A stretch of DNA of 5,879 bases from Candidatus Aminicenantota bacterium. GTDB taxonomy: Bacteria > Acidobacteriota > Aminicenantia > UBA2199. Within the stretch, counting starts at the first letter, position 1. Each line of letters starts with the position of its first letter. Shown in pieces: positions 1 through 5,879 of this stretch. The translations under genes and the position numbers were made by a program. The DNA lies in NCBI GenBank assembly GCA_020355945.1, contig CP070627.1, positions 1,958,327-1,964,205 on the forward strand, read 5' to 3'. Below the pieces are notes generated by a model that was not told where the DNA came from, ran no database searches, and worked only from the letters and a program-made list of their open reading frames with translations.

Positions 1-3000
1 TATTGTCGGCATGTTTGTCAATACCCTGGCAATACGAAATTATCCCCGGGGACAGAAAACATTTTTAGAATTTTTAGAAGAAGTGAGAGAGAATTTCTTA
101 GAGGCCATGGAAAACCAGGATTATCAATTTGAAGACCTGGTGGAAAAAATCGGGCCACCGATAGATGTAAGCCGCAATCCTCTCTTTGATGTGATGTTGG
201 TGCTGCAAAACATGGAGACAGAGACACTGGAAATTCCAGGTTTGAAACTTACCCCCGTGCCCTATGCCGGTGAATTCTCAAAGTTTGATATGACCTTCAT
301 CGCAGAAGAAAAAACAAACTCCCTTCATTTCTCAGTTTCCTACAGTACCGCCTTGTTTAAAAAGGAGACCATGGAAAGCTTTACCCGCTGTTTTAAAAAA
401 GTAATATCCGTTATCCCGGGAGACCCTACCAGGAAGTTATCAGGAATAGAGATTATAACCGAAGAAGAGAAATGGCAAATATTGCATGAATTTAACGATA
501 CCGGTACAAGTTACCCGGAACATAAGACCCTCCATCAGTTGTTTGCAGAACGGGCAGAAAGAACACCGGACCACATCTCTGTAGTGGGAGCTCACGAATT
601 ACCCGAATTACCCGAAAAGGGGACAAGGGTGCTTGCCCCCTCCTTGTATACACATATTACATATAGGGAATTAAAGCAAAATTCCGATCAATTGGCCTAT
701 TTATTACAGGCAAAAGGGGTAAGACCCGATACCATAGTAGGTATTATGGTGGAGCGTTCCCTTGAGATGATCATTGGTATACTTGGAATACTGAAAGCCG
801 GTGGTGCTTATTTGCCTATTGCCCCGGGTTATCCCAAAGAACGCATTGATTATATGCTTGCAGACAGTGCAGCAAAAATACTATTAACGAACGACGATGG
901 TTTTAATTGTCAATGTTCAATGGTCAATAGTCAATTGTCAATTATTAATTGTCTAAAGGAACGCCCAAAAGCTCACCTGCACCTGCCACCTGCACCTGCC
1001 ACCTCTTTAGCCTATGTCATCTATACCTCCGGTTCCACCGGGGAACCCAAAGGTGTCATGGTGGAGCACCGGAATGCAGTCAATGTGGTTTCCTGGTTTG
1101 GAAAAAATTACGATTTGGCACCAGGGGTTCACGTACTGCAAATGTCCGATTATACTTTTGATCCCAGCGTAAACCAGGTCTTCGGCACCTTACATCGTGG
1201 AGCCGTGCTTTGTTTGATTTCCCAGGAGCTCCTTACCCATATGGAATTACTAAGGCAGCATATCAAAAAACATCACATCCATGTGCTGTATTTTGTACCC
1301 CTGGTATTAAATGAACTACTAAGCTCCGGGCCCAGGTTGGAGAGTATCCGGCTGGTATTATCCGGGGGCGAAAAGCTGCATAACCCGGTTAAAGATGCAA
1401 TTTTAGCAAAAGGATACCGATTATATAACCAATACGGACCCACAGAGGCCGCCATTGATGCACTGGTGGAAAAATGTTCAACCGATAGAGTTACTTTAGG
1501 TAAACCTATTTCCAATGTGAAATGTTATATAACGGATAAATATAACAACTTTGTGCCGGTGGGCATACCTGGTGAACTTTATGTGGCTGGTGCAGGAGTA
1601 GCCAGGGGATATTTAAACAACCCGGAACTAACCTCAGAAAAATTTATAAAATTAGATGTTAATCTTAATATGTCCTATACGTCCCATATGTCCTATATCA
1701 CCCATATGTCCTATATTTACAAAACCGGCGATCAAGCCAAATGGCTGCCGGAAGGAAATATCCAATTCCTGGGCAGACTGGACCACCAGGTAAAAATTAG
1801 AGGATTCAGGATAGAAGTCGAAGAGATAGAAAACCGGCTGCTGCGGCTAAATGGGATAAAGGAATGCGTGGTTACAGCAAGAGAAACTGCAGACAGTCTT
1901 GAAGGAAGTCACCCTGGTAATGAAAACCATCGATCTCTATGCGCCTATTATGTTTCGGACAGCGATTGGGATGCTCCCCGGCTGAAAGAATATTTATCCC
2001 GCCAGGTGCCAGGATATATGATCCCGCTCCATTTTGTACAAATGGAATATTTACCTTTAACAGCCACCGGCAAAATAGACAGGAATGCGTTACCGCTTCC
2101 TGAGCCTGAAACCACTGGAGGCCGAATCCCCCCGGCCAATCATACAGAGGAGATATTAACCAAAATATGGTCAGAGGTTTTAGGGACAGCAGAAGAGAAC
2201 ATCAGCACGGATAACAACTTTTTTGAATTAGGGGGGCATTCGTTAAAAATGACCATTATTGCTTCAAAGATTCACCAGGAACTGAACATACGAGTTCCCC
2301 TCCAGAAGCTATTTTCCCGGTTAACTATCAGGGAGTTGGCCGAGTATTTAAAAGAAAAAGCAAAAGAGAAACACTCATCGATTACCCCGGTGGAAAATAA
2401 GGAATACTATCCCACTTCTTCAACGCAAAAAAGACTGTATATTCTTCAGCAAATGAATTTGAAGGGTACTCATTACAACATGCCCTGGGTGGTTATCATG
2501 GAAGGCCAACTGCAGAGGAAGAAATTGGAGGAGATTTTCCGGGAATTGATAAAAAGACATGAAAGTTTAAGAACCTCATACCTGGTACTGGAAGAAGAGC
2601 CAGTTCAGAAGCCCCATGAAAGTGTTAATTTTAAAGTGGAATATTATGATTTAGCCACAGAGTACACAGAGAACACAGAGGGAACAAGGGGGCTTGCCCC
2701 CTTGTCTAAAGACCCCGCAACCCGAAACCCGAAACCTGAAACAGCACTTATAAGTTCTTTCATCCGTCCTTTTAATTTAGCGCAGGCTCCCTTACTGCGT
2801 GTGGGGCTTATAAAAATAGGCCCTTTAGAACATATTTTTATGATTGATATGCATCATATCGCAGCGGATGGTGTTTCCATTGAAATATTAATGGAAGAGT
2901 TTGCCGCTCTATATGAAAACCAGAAATTGCCCCCCTTAAAGATTCAATATAAAGATTATTCCCAATGGTGGAACAATCCGGAGGAAAAGGCAAGAATGAA

Positions 3001-3799
3001 AAACCAGGAAACCTACTGGATGCAAGAGTTGGCAGGAGAGCTGCCTGTATTAAAAATACCCACCGATTTTGAAAGACCGCCGATTCAAAGTAATGAAGGA
3101 AAAACCCTGATTTTTGAGCTCCGAGGAGAATCGTTGGACCAATTACGGGAGATTGCCATTCAAGAGGAAGCAACTTTATACATGACTATAATGGCAGTAT
3201 TCAATACATTATTATCCAGGATAAGCGGCCAAAGGGAGATCGTTATTGGGGTACCCGTGGCAGGACGGCAGCATGTGGATTTACAGCACGTTGTCGGTAT
3301 GCTGGTCAACATGATGGTACTGCGAAATTTTCTAAAAGAAGACATAACCTTCAGGGAATTTTTGGGGGAAGTTAAAGAGCGGACATTGAATGCATTGGAA
3401 AACCAGGATTATCTCTTTGAAGACCTGGTAGACCGGTTGGCAATCAAAAGGGATATGAGCCGAAACCCCTTATTTGATGTAGTATATGATTTACAGAAAT
3501 CAGAGCCGGGCAGGGGGAAAATTAGAAATTTGAAATTAAAACCATATTTATTTGAATCGGTAGTATCCAAGTTTGATATGGGTTTGATTGGAGAAGACCT
3601 GGGGAAGCGAGTGGTTTTTAGATTTGAATACTGCACAAAGTTATTTAAAAAAGAAACCATCGAAAGATTTATCAAGTATTTCAAAGAACTGGTACACGCT
3701 GTTGCAGGGAATCCAAATGTTACCCTGAACAATATTGAAATCTCTCATGAATTGTTTGATAAAAGATTGGAAAACCCTCAAATAAGTTTTGGATTTTAA
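1..3799 (+). CDS. Nonribosomal peptide synthetase, partial at 5' end: (C)-A-T-C
   Basis: This NRPS subunit selects one amino acid, loads it on its carrier domain and passes the chain on. The frame is open to the left edge (codons start at base 2). The ATG at 11 lies inside C-domain motif C5 (IVGMFVNTLAIRN, 2-40), so the true start is upstream. Domains: end of a C domain to about 455 (DVSRNPLFDV, 164-193); A domain about 525-2100 with A1 ITYREL (656-673), A3 TSGSTGEPKG (1025-1054), A4 FDPSVNQVF (1157-1183), A5 NQYGPTE (1427-1447), A7 YKTGDQAKW (1718-1744), A8 (1772-1831) and A10 TATGKIDRNALP with its lysine at 2072-2074; T domain about 2140-2365, FFELGGHSLK, phosphopantetheine Ser at 2240-2242; complete C domain about 2400-3745 with RHESLRTSY (2555-2581), HHIAADG (2852-2872), YKDYSQW (2948-2968), GMLVNMMVLRN (3296-3328) and a C7-type RDMSRNPLFDV. 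The catalytic His-His-Asp are intact. No epimerase, reductase or thioesterase follows; the protein ends about 20 residues after the C domain. Four insertions made of short repeats interrupt the A domain and the second C domain. Family assignment is certain; the substrate is not. Confidence 0.97.
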   Translation, partial: IVGMFVNTLAIRNYPRGQKTFLEFLEEVRENFLEAMENQDYQFEDLVEKIGPPIDVSRNPLFDVMLVLQNMETETLEIPGLKLTPVPYAGEFSKFDMTFIAEEKTNSLHFSVSYSTALFKKETMESFTRCFKKVISVIPGDPTRKLSGIEIITEEEKWQILHEFNDTGTSYPEHKTLHQLFAERAERTPDHISVVGAHELPELPEKGTRVLAPSLYTHITYRELKQNSDQLAYLLQAKGVRPDTIVGIMVERSLEMIIGILGILKAGGAYLPIAPGYPKERIDYMLADSAAKILLTNDDGFNCQCSMVNSQLSIINCLKERPKAHLHLPPAPATSLAYVIYTSGSTGEPKGVMVEHRNAVNVVSWFGKNYDLAPGVHVLQMSDYTFDPSVNQVFGTLHRGAVLCLISQELLTHMELLRQHIKKHHIHVLYFVPLVLNELLSSGPRLESIRLVLSGGEKLHNPVKDAILAKGYRLYNQYGPTEAAIDALVEKCSTDRVTLGKPISNVKCYITDKYNNFVPVGIPGELYVAGAGVARGYLNNPELTSEKFIKLDVNLNMSYTSHMSYITHMSYIYKTGDQAKWLPEGNIQFLGRLDHQVKIRGFRIEVEEIENRLLRLNGIKECVVTARETADSLEGSHPGNENHRSLCAYYVSDSDWDAPRLKEYLSRQVPGYMIPLHFVQMEYLPLTATGKIDRNALPLPEPETTGGRIPPANHTEEILTKIWSEVLGTAEENISTDNNFFELGGHSLKMTIIASKIHQELNIRVPLQKLFSRLTIRELAEYLKEKAKEKHSSITPVENKEYYPTSSTQKRLYILQQMNLKGTHYNMPWVVIMEGQLQRKKLEEIFRELIKRHESLRTSYLVLEEEPVQKPHESVNFKVEYYDLATEYTENTEGTRGLAPLSKDPATRNPKPETALISSFIRPFNLAQAPLLRVGLIKIGPLEHIFMIDMHHIAADGVSIEILMEEFAALYENQKLPPLKIQYKDYSQWWNNPEEKARMKNQETYWMQELAGELPVLKIPTDFERPPIQSNEGKTLIFELRGESLDQLREIAIQEEATLYMTIMAVFNTLLSRISGQREIVIGVPVAGRQHVDLQHVVGMLVNMMVLRNFLKEDITFREFLGEVKERTLNALENQDYLFEDLVDRLAIKRDMSRNPLFDVVYDLQKSEPGRGKIRNLKLKPYLFESVVSKFDMGLIGEDLGKRVVFRFEYCTKLFKKETIERFIKYFKELVHAVAGNPNVTLNNIEISHELFDKRLENPQISFGF
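107..141 (+). repeat. Near-identical C-domain block, copy 1 (copy 2 at 3395-3429)
   Basis: 35 bp, matching 3395-3429 at 32 positions, encode the ENQDY.FEDLV motif of the two C domains in gene 1. Conservation extends to synonymous positions, as expected from module duplication or gene conversion. Confidence 0.75.
596..647 (+). repeat. In-frame insertion: 9-bp direct repeat plus decayed palindrome
   Basis: The 9-bp unit gaattaccc occurs twice (596-604, 605-613), encoding LPELPE. It is followed by acaagggtgcttgcccc (623-639), which matches the palindromic element at 2684-2705 with one change (t for g) over this stretch; outer arms acaagg (623-628) and ccttgt (642-647) can still pair. The segment is translated as part of HELPELPEKGTRVLAPSL, just before motif A1. 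The second A domain has only a short GPQPGVMS there, which supports an insertion of roughly 12-15 residues. Confidence 0.7.
901..956 (+). repeat. Heptanucleotide array (tgtcaat type), translated
   Basis: From 908 the sequence divides into 7-bp units: tgtcaat, gttcaat, ggtcaat, agtcaat, tgtcaat, tattaat, tgtctaa; a weaker unit (ttttaat) precedes at 901. Because 7 is not a multiple of 3, the product repeats every seven residues: CQCSMVN then SQLSIIN. The array sits in the A domain between the strand ending LLTND and motif A3. It is AT-rich and looks like intergenic repeat DNA. Confidence 0.85.
974..1004 (+). repeat. 13-bp tandem repeat (cacctgcacctgc), translated
   Basis: Two exact copies of cacctgcacctgc (974-986, 987-999) are followed by a partial third, encoding HLHLPPAPAT just before motif A3. 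The unit is itself a 6+7 doublet of cacctg(c). The second A domain has a diverged single version in the same place (5061-5090, LDLSPATAT), so the tract probably expanded from an existing linker sequence. Confidence 0.8.
1668..1720 (+). repeat. 18-bp tandem repeat in the A6-A7 loop
   Basis: Three units start at 1668, 1686 and 1704: atatgtcctatacgtccc, atatgtcctatatcaccc, then atatgtcctatat running into the A7 codons. The product is MSYTSH-MSYITH-MSYIYKTGD, a six-residue repeat directly before the conserved YKTGD. The unit length is a multiple of three, so copy-number changes would keep the frame. Confidence 0.9.
2656..2682 (+). repeat. 9-bp tandem repeat (cacagagta/aa/gg) in the C domain
   Basis: Three 9-bp units, cacagagta, cacagagaa and cacagaggg, encode part of TEYTENTEG. 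They open a composite insertion of about 27 residues between C-domain motifs C2 (2555-2581) and C3 (2852-2872). The normal C-domain sequence resumes at SSFIRPFNL. The purine-rich cacagag repeat resembles DNA usually seen between genes. Confidence 0.85.
2684..2705 (+). repeat. Perfect palindromic element inside the C-domain coding sequence
   Basis: Arms acaaggggg (2684-2692) and cccccttgt (2697-2705) are exact reverse complements around the loop cttg: a 9-bp, GC-rich hairpin. It is translated within GTRGLAPLS. A degenerate relative at 623-647 is read in the same frame as GTRVLAPS. No T-run follows, so it is not an ordinary intrinsic terminator. It resembles the idea of coding palindromic elements such as those of Rickettsia, but homology is not claimed. 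Confidence 0.8.
2719..2739 (+). repeat. Heptanucleotide array (aacccga), translated
   Basis: Three consecutive 7-bp units, aacccga, aacccga and aacctga, encode the end of DPATRNPKPETA. This is the third block of the C2-C3 insertion, after the 9-bp array and the palindrome. Confidence 0.8.
3395..3429 (+). repeat. Near-identical C-domain block, copy 2 (copy 1 at 107-141)
   Basis: The second copy of the C-domain block, encoding LENQDYLFEDLV of the C-terminal C domain in gene 1. Differences from copy 1 are at the first base and in the codon before Phe (caa versus ctc). Confidence 0.75.
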
Positions 3800-3804
3800 A
3801 ATCC

Positions 3805-3811
3805 AGGGGAG
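3805..3811 (+). promoter_or_regulatory. Ribosome binding site of the second NRPS gene
   Basis: AGGGGAG lies in the 22-bp gap between the stop of gene 1 (3797-3799) and the ATG at 3822, with 10 nt between them. It is a good match to a Shine-Dalgarno sequence and decides the start of gene 2. The short gap leaves no room for a separate promoter or terminator, so the two subunits are probably made from one transcript. Confidence 0.7.
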
Positions 3812-3821
3812 TATCAGCATC

Positions 3822-5879
3822 ATGGAATTCAAAAAAAAAGATCGTGATAGATTGGAAATTGCCGCCAGTAAAAAACTAAAAGAGCGGGATTTCTGGTTAA
3901 ATCAACTAAAAGGAAATCCTGTAAAAACCAGTTTTCCCTTTGATTATGATAAAAGAAAACCAGGTGAAAGCAGCGGCAAAGAACTGGTTTATCGCTTCCG
4001 CTTTCCTGGAGAAATTTTTTCAAAGCTGACGAAATTAAGCAGGGGCTCTGACTATACTTTAAACGCAATCCTGGGAGCTGGCCTGGTGGCGCTGTTGAAT
4101 AAGTATACCGGCAGCCAGGATATTATTTTCGCTGCTCCCATTTATAAACAAGAAATTGAAACAGACTTTATTAACACCGTACTGGTGCTCAGGAACCCGG
4201 TTAAAGAAAATATGACATTTAAGGATTTATTGCTGCAAGTCAGTCAAACCATTATGGAGGCGACAGAGAATTACAGCTACCCCCTGGAAATATTACCGGA
4301 GAAATTTAATCTCCCTGTTTCCCAGGGGGATTTCCCTTTTATCGATATTGTCATATTGCTGGAGAATATCCATGACAGGGAATACCTTCGGCATATTAAT
4401 CGCAGCATGACATTTTGTTTCTTGAGAAAAGAACAGTCCCTTGAAGTAACATTGCAATACAATCCCTTATTGTATAAGAAGGATACAATAAAACGAATCG
4501 CCCTTCATTACGCTCAACTGCTGGAGGTATTTCTCTCTAATCTCGAATTGAAAATTTCAGTTATGGATTACCTGTCTAACAAAGAGAAAAACCAGGTATT
4601 ATTCCAGTTTAATCATTCAGGTATTGAATACCCAGGGGATAAAACCATCCATGAATTATTTGCACGGCAGGCGGCAAGAACCGGCGACCATATCGCCGTA
4701 ACCGGCCCGCAGCCGGGAGTAATGTCCCTCACCTACCGGGAATTGAATAAAAGCACCCATCAGTTGGCATGTATGCTGAAAGGAAAAGGTGTAATGCCCG
4801 GTATCATCGTCGGCCTCATCGTGGAGCGTTCCATAGAGATGATCGTTGCAATACTGGGAATATTAAAAGCCGGAGGTGCCTATTTGCCCATTAACCCGGG
4901 TAATCCCCGGGAACGTATCGATTATATGCTGGCTGACAGTAATGCCAATGTGCTGGTTACCACCAGCACGTTGGCTGAAACAGGCGAAAAGCTAACAAGG
5001 CAGGAAGCCAGGAAAAACATTGAAATCGTTTTGCTTGACTTCTCTACCCCTCCATCTTCCCACCTGGACCTGTCACCCGCAACTGCCACCTCTTTGGCCT
5101 ACGTCATCTACACCTCAGGTTCTACGGGAAATCCCAAAGCCGTACCCATCAACCACTCCAATATATGTCCACTACTGCATTGGGGATACCGGCAATTGGG
5201 ATTAGGCATGCGAGACCGGGTCATCCAGAATTTGTCTTATTATTTTGACTGGTCTGTGTGGGAGATATTTATTACCCTGACATCAGGGTCGTCTTTATAT
5301 ATGATTACCGAAGAGATTTTGTTCAACCCCGGAGCCCAGGTGGATTTTATCGATAAAAACGCTATTACAGTGCTGCATGTCACACCGACCCAGTGGCAAT
5401 ACCTGGTGAATGTGGGACATAAACAGGAGAGCTTAAAGTATCTATTTATCGGAGCGGAGAAATTAACCTATGACCTGGTTCAGCGCAGTTGGCACCTGGT
5501 AAATGAATCGTGCCGGGTTTTTAATATGTATGGACCCACCGAAGCCGCGATTATTTCGACCGTGTTGGAAATCCATAAACCAGGGTCTGACCAGTATGAA
5601 GAATTATCAAGCGTACCCATAGGAAAACCTATCGCCAATGCAAAGTTGTATATTTTGGACCGGCATATGAATCCGCACCCGGTGAATCTGCCGGGAGAAT
5701 TATATATAGCCGGTGATTGCCTGGCCAAAGGATATTTGAACCACCCCCAATTAACCGCAGAAAAATTTTGCCTCTGCCAACCAGGGGGCGAGAGCATTGC
5801 GCATGGCGCATGGCGCATAGCGTATGGGGCAAAGCACTTTGCCATTTTAGGCTCCCCTCGCCGAGGGGCCTGGACCCCC
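3822..5879 (+). CDS. Nonribosomal peptide synthetase, partial at 3' end: half-C-A
   Basis: This second NRPS subunit is open for 686 codons to the right edge. The ATG at 3822 follows the gene 1 stop by 22 bp and has an AGGGGAG site 10 nt upstream, so the genes are probably cotranscribed. The first 25 residues are charged and probably helical (MEFKKKDRDRLEIAASKK). Residues about 20-250 resemble only the C-terminal half of a C domain: an ERDFWLNQLKG start (about 3882-3914), a C5-like DFINTVLVLRN (4164-4196) and the usual C-A linker. The N-terminal half with HHxxxDG is absent, so this part should be catalytically dead and perhaps structural. The A domain starts near 4641: A1 LTYREL (4728-4745), A2 LKAGGAYLP (4863-4889), A3 TSGSTGNPKA (5112-5141, Ala where Gly is usual), A4 FDWSVWEIF (5244-5270), A5 NMYGPTE (5523-5543), A6 GELYIAGDCLAKGYL (5694-5738). 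From about 5775 it enters a repeat-rich insertion where A7 would be expected. A7-A10 and the T domain must lie beyond the window. Substrate unassigned. Confidence 0.95.
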   Translation, partial: MEFKKKDRDRLEIAASKKLKERDFWLNQLKGNPVKTSFPFDYDKRKPGESSGKELVYRFRFPGEIFSKLTKLSRGSDYTLNAILGAGLVALLNKYTGSQDIIFAAPIYKQEIETDFINTVLVLRNPVKENMTFKDLLLQVSQTIMEATENYSYPLEILPEKFNLPVSQGDFPFIDIVILLENIHDREYLRHINRSMTFCFLRKEQSLEVTLQYNPLLYKKDTIKRIALHYAQLLEVFLSNLELKISVMDYLSNKEKNQVLFQFNHSGIEYPGDKTIHELFARQAARTGDHIAVTGPQPGVMSLTYRELNKSTHQLACMLKGKGVMPGIIVGLIVERSIEMIVAILGILKAGGAYLPINPGNPRERIDYMLADSNANVLVTTSTLAETGEKLTRQEARKNIEIVLLDFSTPPSSHLDLSPATATSLAYVIYTSGSTGNPKAVPINHSNICPLLHWGYRQLGLGMRDRVIQNLSYYFDWSVWEIFITLTSGSSLYMITEEILFNPGAQVDFIDKNAITVLHVTPTQWQYLVNVGHKQESLKYLFIGAEKLTYDLVQRSWHLVNESCRVFNMYGPTEAAIISTVLEIHKPGSDQYEELSSVPIGKPIANAKLYILDRHMNPHPVNLPGELYIAGDCLAKGYLNHPQLTAEKFCLCQPGGESIAHGAWRIAYGAKHFAILGSPRRGAWTP
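5799..5826 (+). repeat. Heptanucleotide array (gcgcatg) in the second A domain
   Basis: Four 7-bp units, gcgcatg, gcgcatg, gcgcata and gcgtatg, encode AHGAWRI followed by AYG. The array lies after motif A6 and the AEKF segment, where the A7 motif YxTGD would normally follow soon. The same loop of the first A domain carries the unrelated 18-bp array. Confidence 0.85.
5828..5868 (+). repeat. Two adjacent palindromes in the A6-A7 insertion, extending to the window edge
   Basis: ggcaaagcactttgcc (5828-5843) is a perfect inverted repeat. Soon after, cccctcg (5854-5860) and cgagggg (5862-5868) are exact reverse complements around one base. The following gcctggaccccc can pair alternatively with gggg. 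All of it is in frame (AKHFAILGSPRRGAWTP) and matches no A-domain core sequence. The insertion continues past the right edge. Confidence 0.75.

Noticed and set aside
901..1004. CRISPR array
   Set aside because: The units are 7-13 bp and directly adjacent with no unique spacers; they are translated in frame.
949..1161. Forward 70-codon frame overlapping the A domain
   Set aside because: It is a different frame of the A-domain A3 region, which is clearly coding in the main frame.
2231..2236. G6 run at the phosphopantetheine site as a phase-variation tract
   Set aside because: It encodes the conserved Gly-Gly of the GGHS motif and is short; codon choice is enough to explain it.
2684..2705. Intrinsic transcription terminator
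   Set aside because: The hairpin lacks a following T-run and lies in the middle of a conserved open frame.
3680..3799. Thioesterase, epimerization or reductase domain at the end of gene 1
   Set aside because: Only about 20 residues follow the C domain, with no GxSxG or other release-domain motif.
3797..3824. Frameshift or premature stop splitting one NRPS gene in two
   Set aside because: The C domain before the stop is complete, and what follows is a separate half-C with its own start and ribosome binding site, not the continuation of the first domain.
3829..4068. Minus-strand open frames of 60-120 codons across the window (for example 2838-3173, 3409-3732, 5480-5845)
   Set aside because: All lie opposite strongly conserved NRPS domains, show no recognisable motif and have no supporting context; they are shadows of the + strand genes.

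Overview
The window lies wholly inside a bacterial nonribosomal peptide synthetase (NRPS) operon read on the + strand. Two large genes fill almost all of it, separated by 22 bp. Gene 1 is cut by the left edge and gene 2 by the right edge. I see no tRNA, rRNA, transposase, CRISPR array, promoter or terminator.

Layout. Gene 1 (1-3799) carries, in order, the C-terminal part of a condensation (C) domain, a complete adenylation (A) domain, a thiolation/peptidyl-carrier (T) domain with its phosphopantetheine serine, and a complete, apparently active C domain, after which the protein stops. Gene 2 (3822-5879) has its own Shine-Dalgarno-like site. It opens with only the C-terminal half of a C domain, with no HHxxxDG, and continues into an A domain that leaves the window between core motifs A6 and A7. 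Gene 1 thus adds one amino acid to a chain and presents a C domain. Gene 2 most likely supplies the next amino acid, with the module split between two polypeptides at the C/A boundary.

The most unusual signal is a set of short repeats inside the coding sequence, in frame, at loops between conserved NRPS motifs. There are heptanucleotide arrays at about 901-956, 2719-2739 and 5799-5826, a 9-bp array at 2656-2682, a 13-bp array at 974-1004, an 18-bp array at 1668-1720, and palindromic elements at 2684-2705 (with a decayed relative at 623-647), 5828-5843 and 5854-5868. They look like the low-complexity and palindromic repeats normally found between genes, but here they are translated. Heptamer arrays give the same cyclic heptapeptide in all three forward frames, which may explain why they are tolerated.

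Organism. The moderate base composition, strongly repeated NRPS modules and translated repeats in the A6-A7 loop remind me of uncultured NRPS-rich lineages such as Candidatus Aminicenantes. This is an impression from memory and not a demonstrated assignment; cyanobacteria, Myxococcota/Desulfobacterota and Bacillota also carry large NRPS operons. The product cannot be named from this window: neither A-domain pocket code matches a standard code I know.
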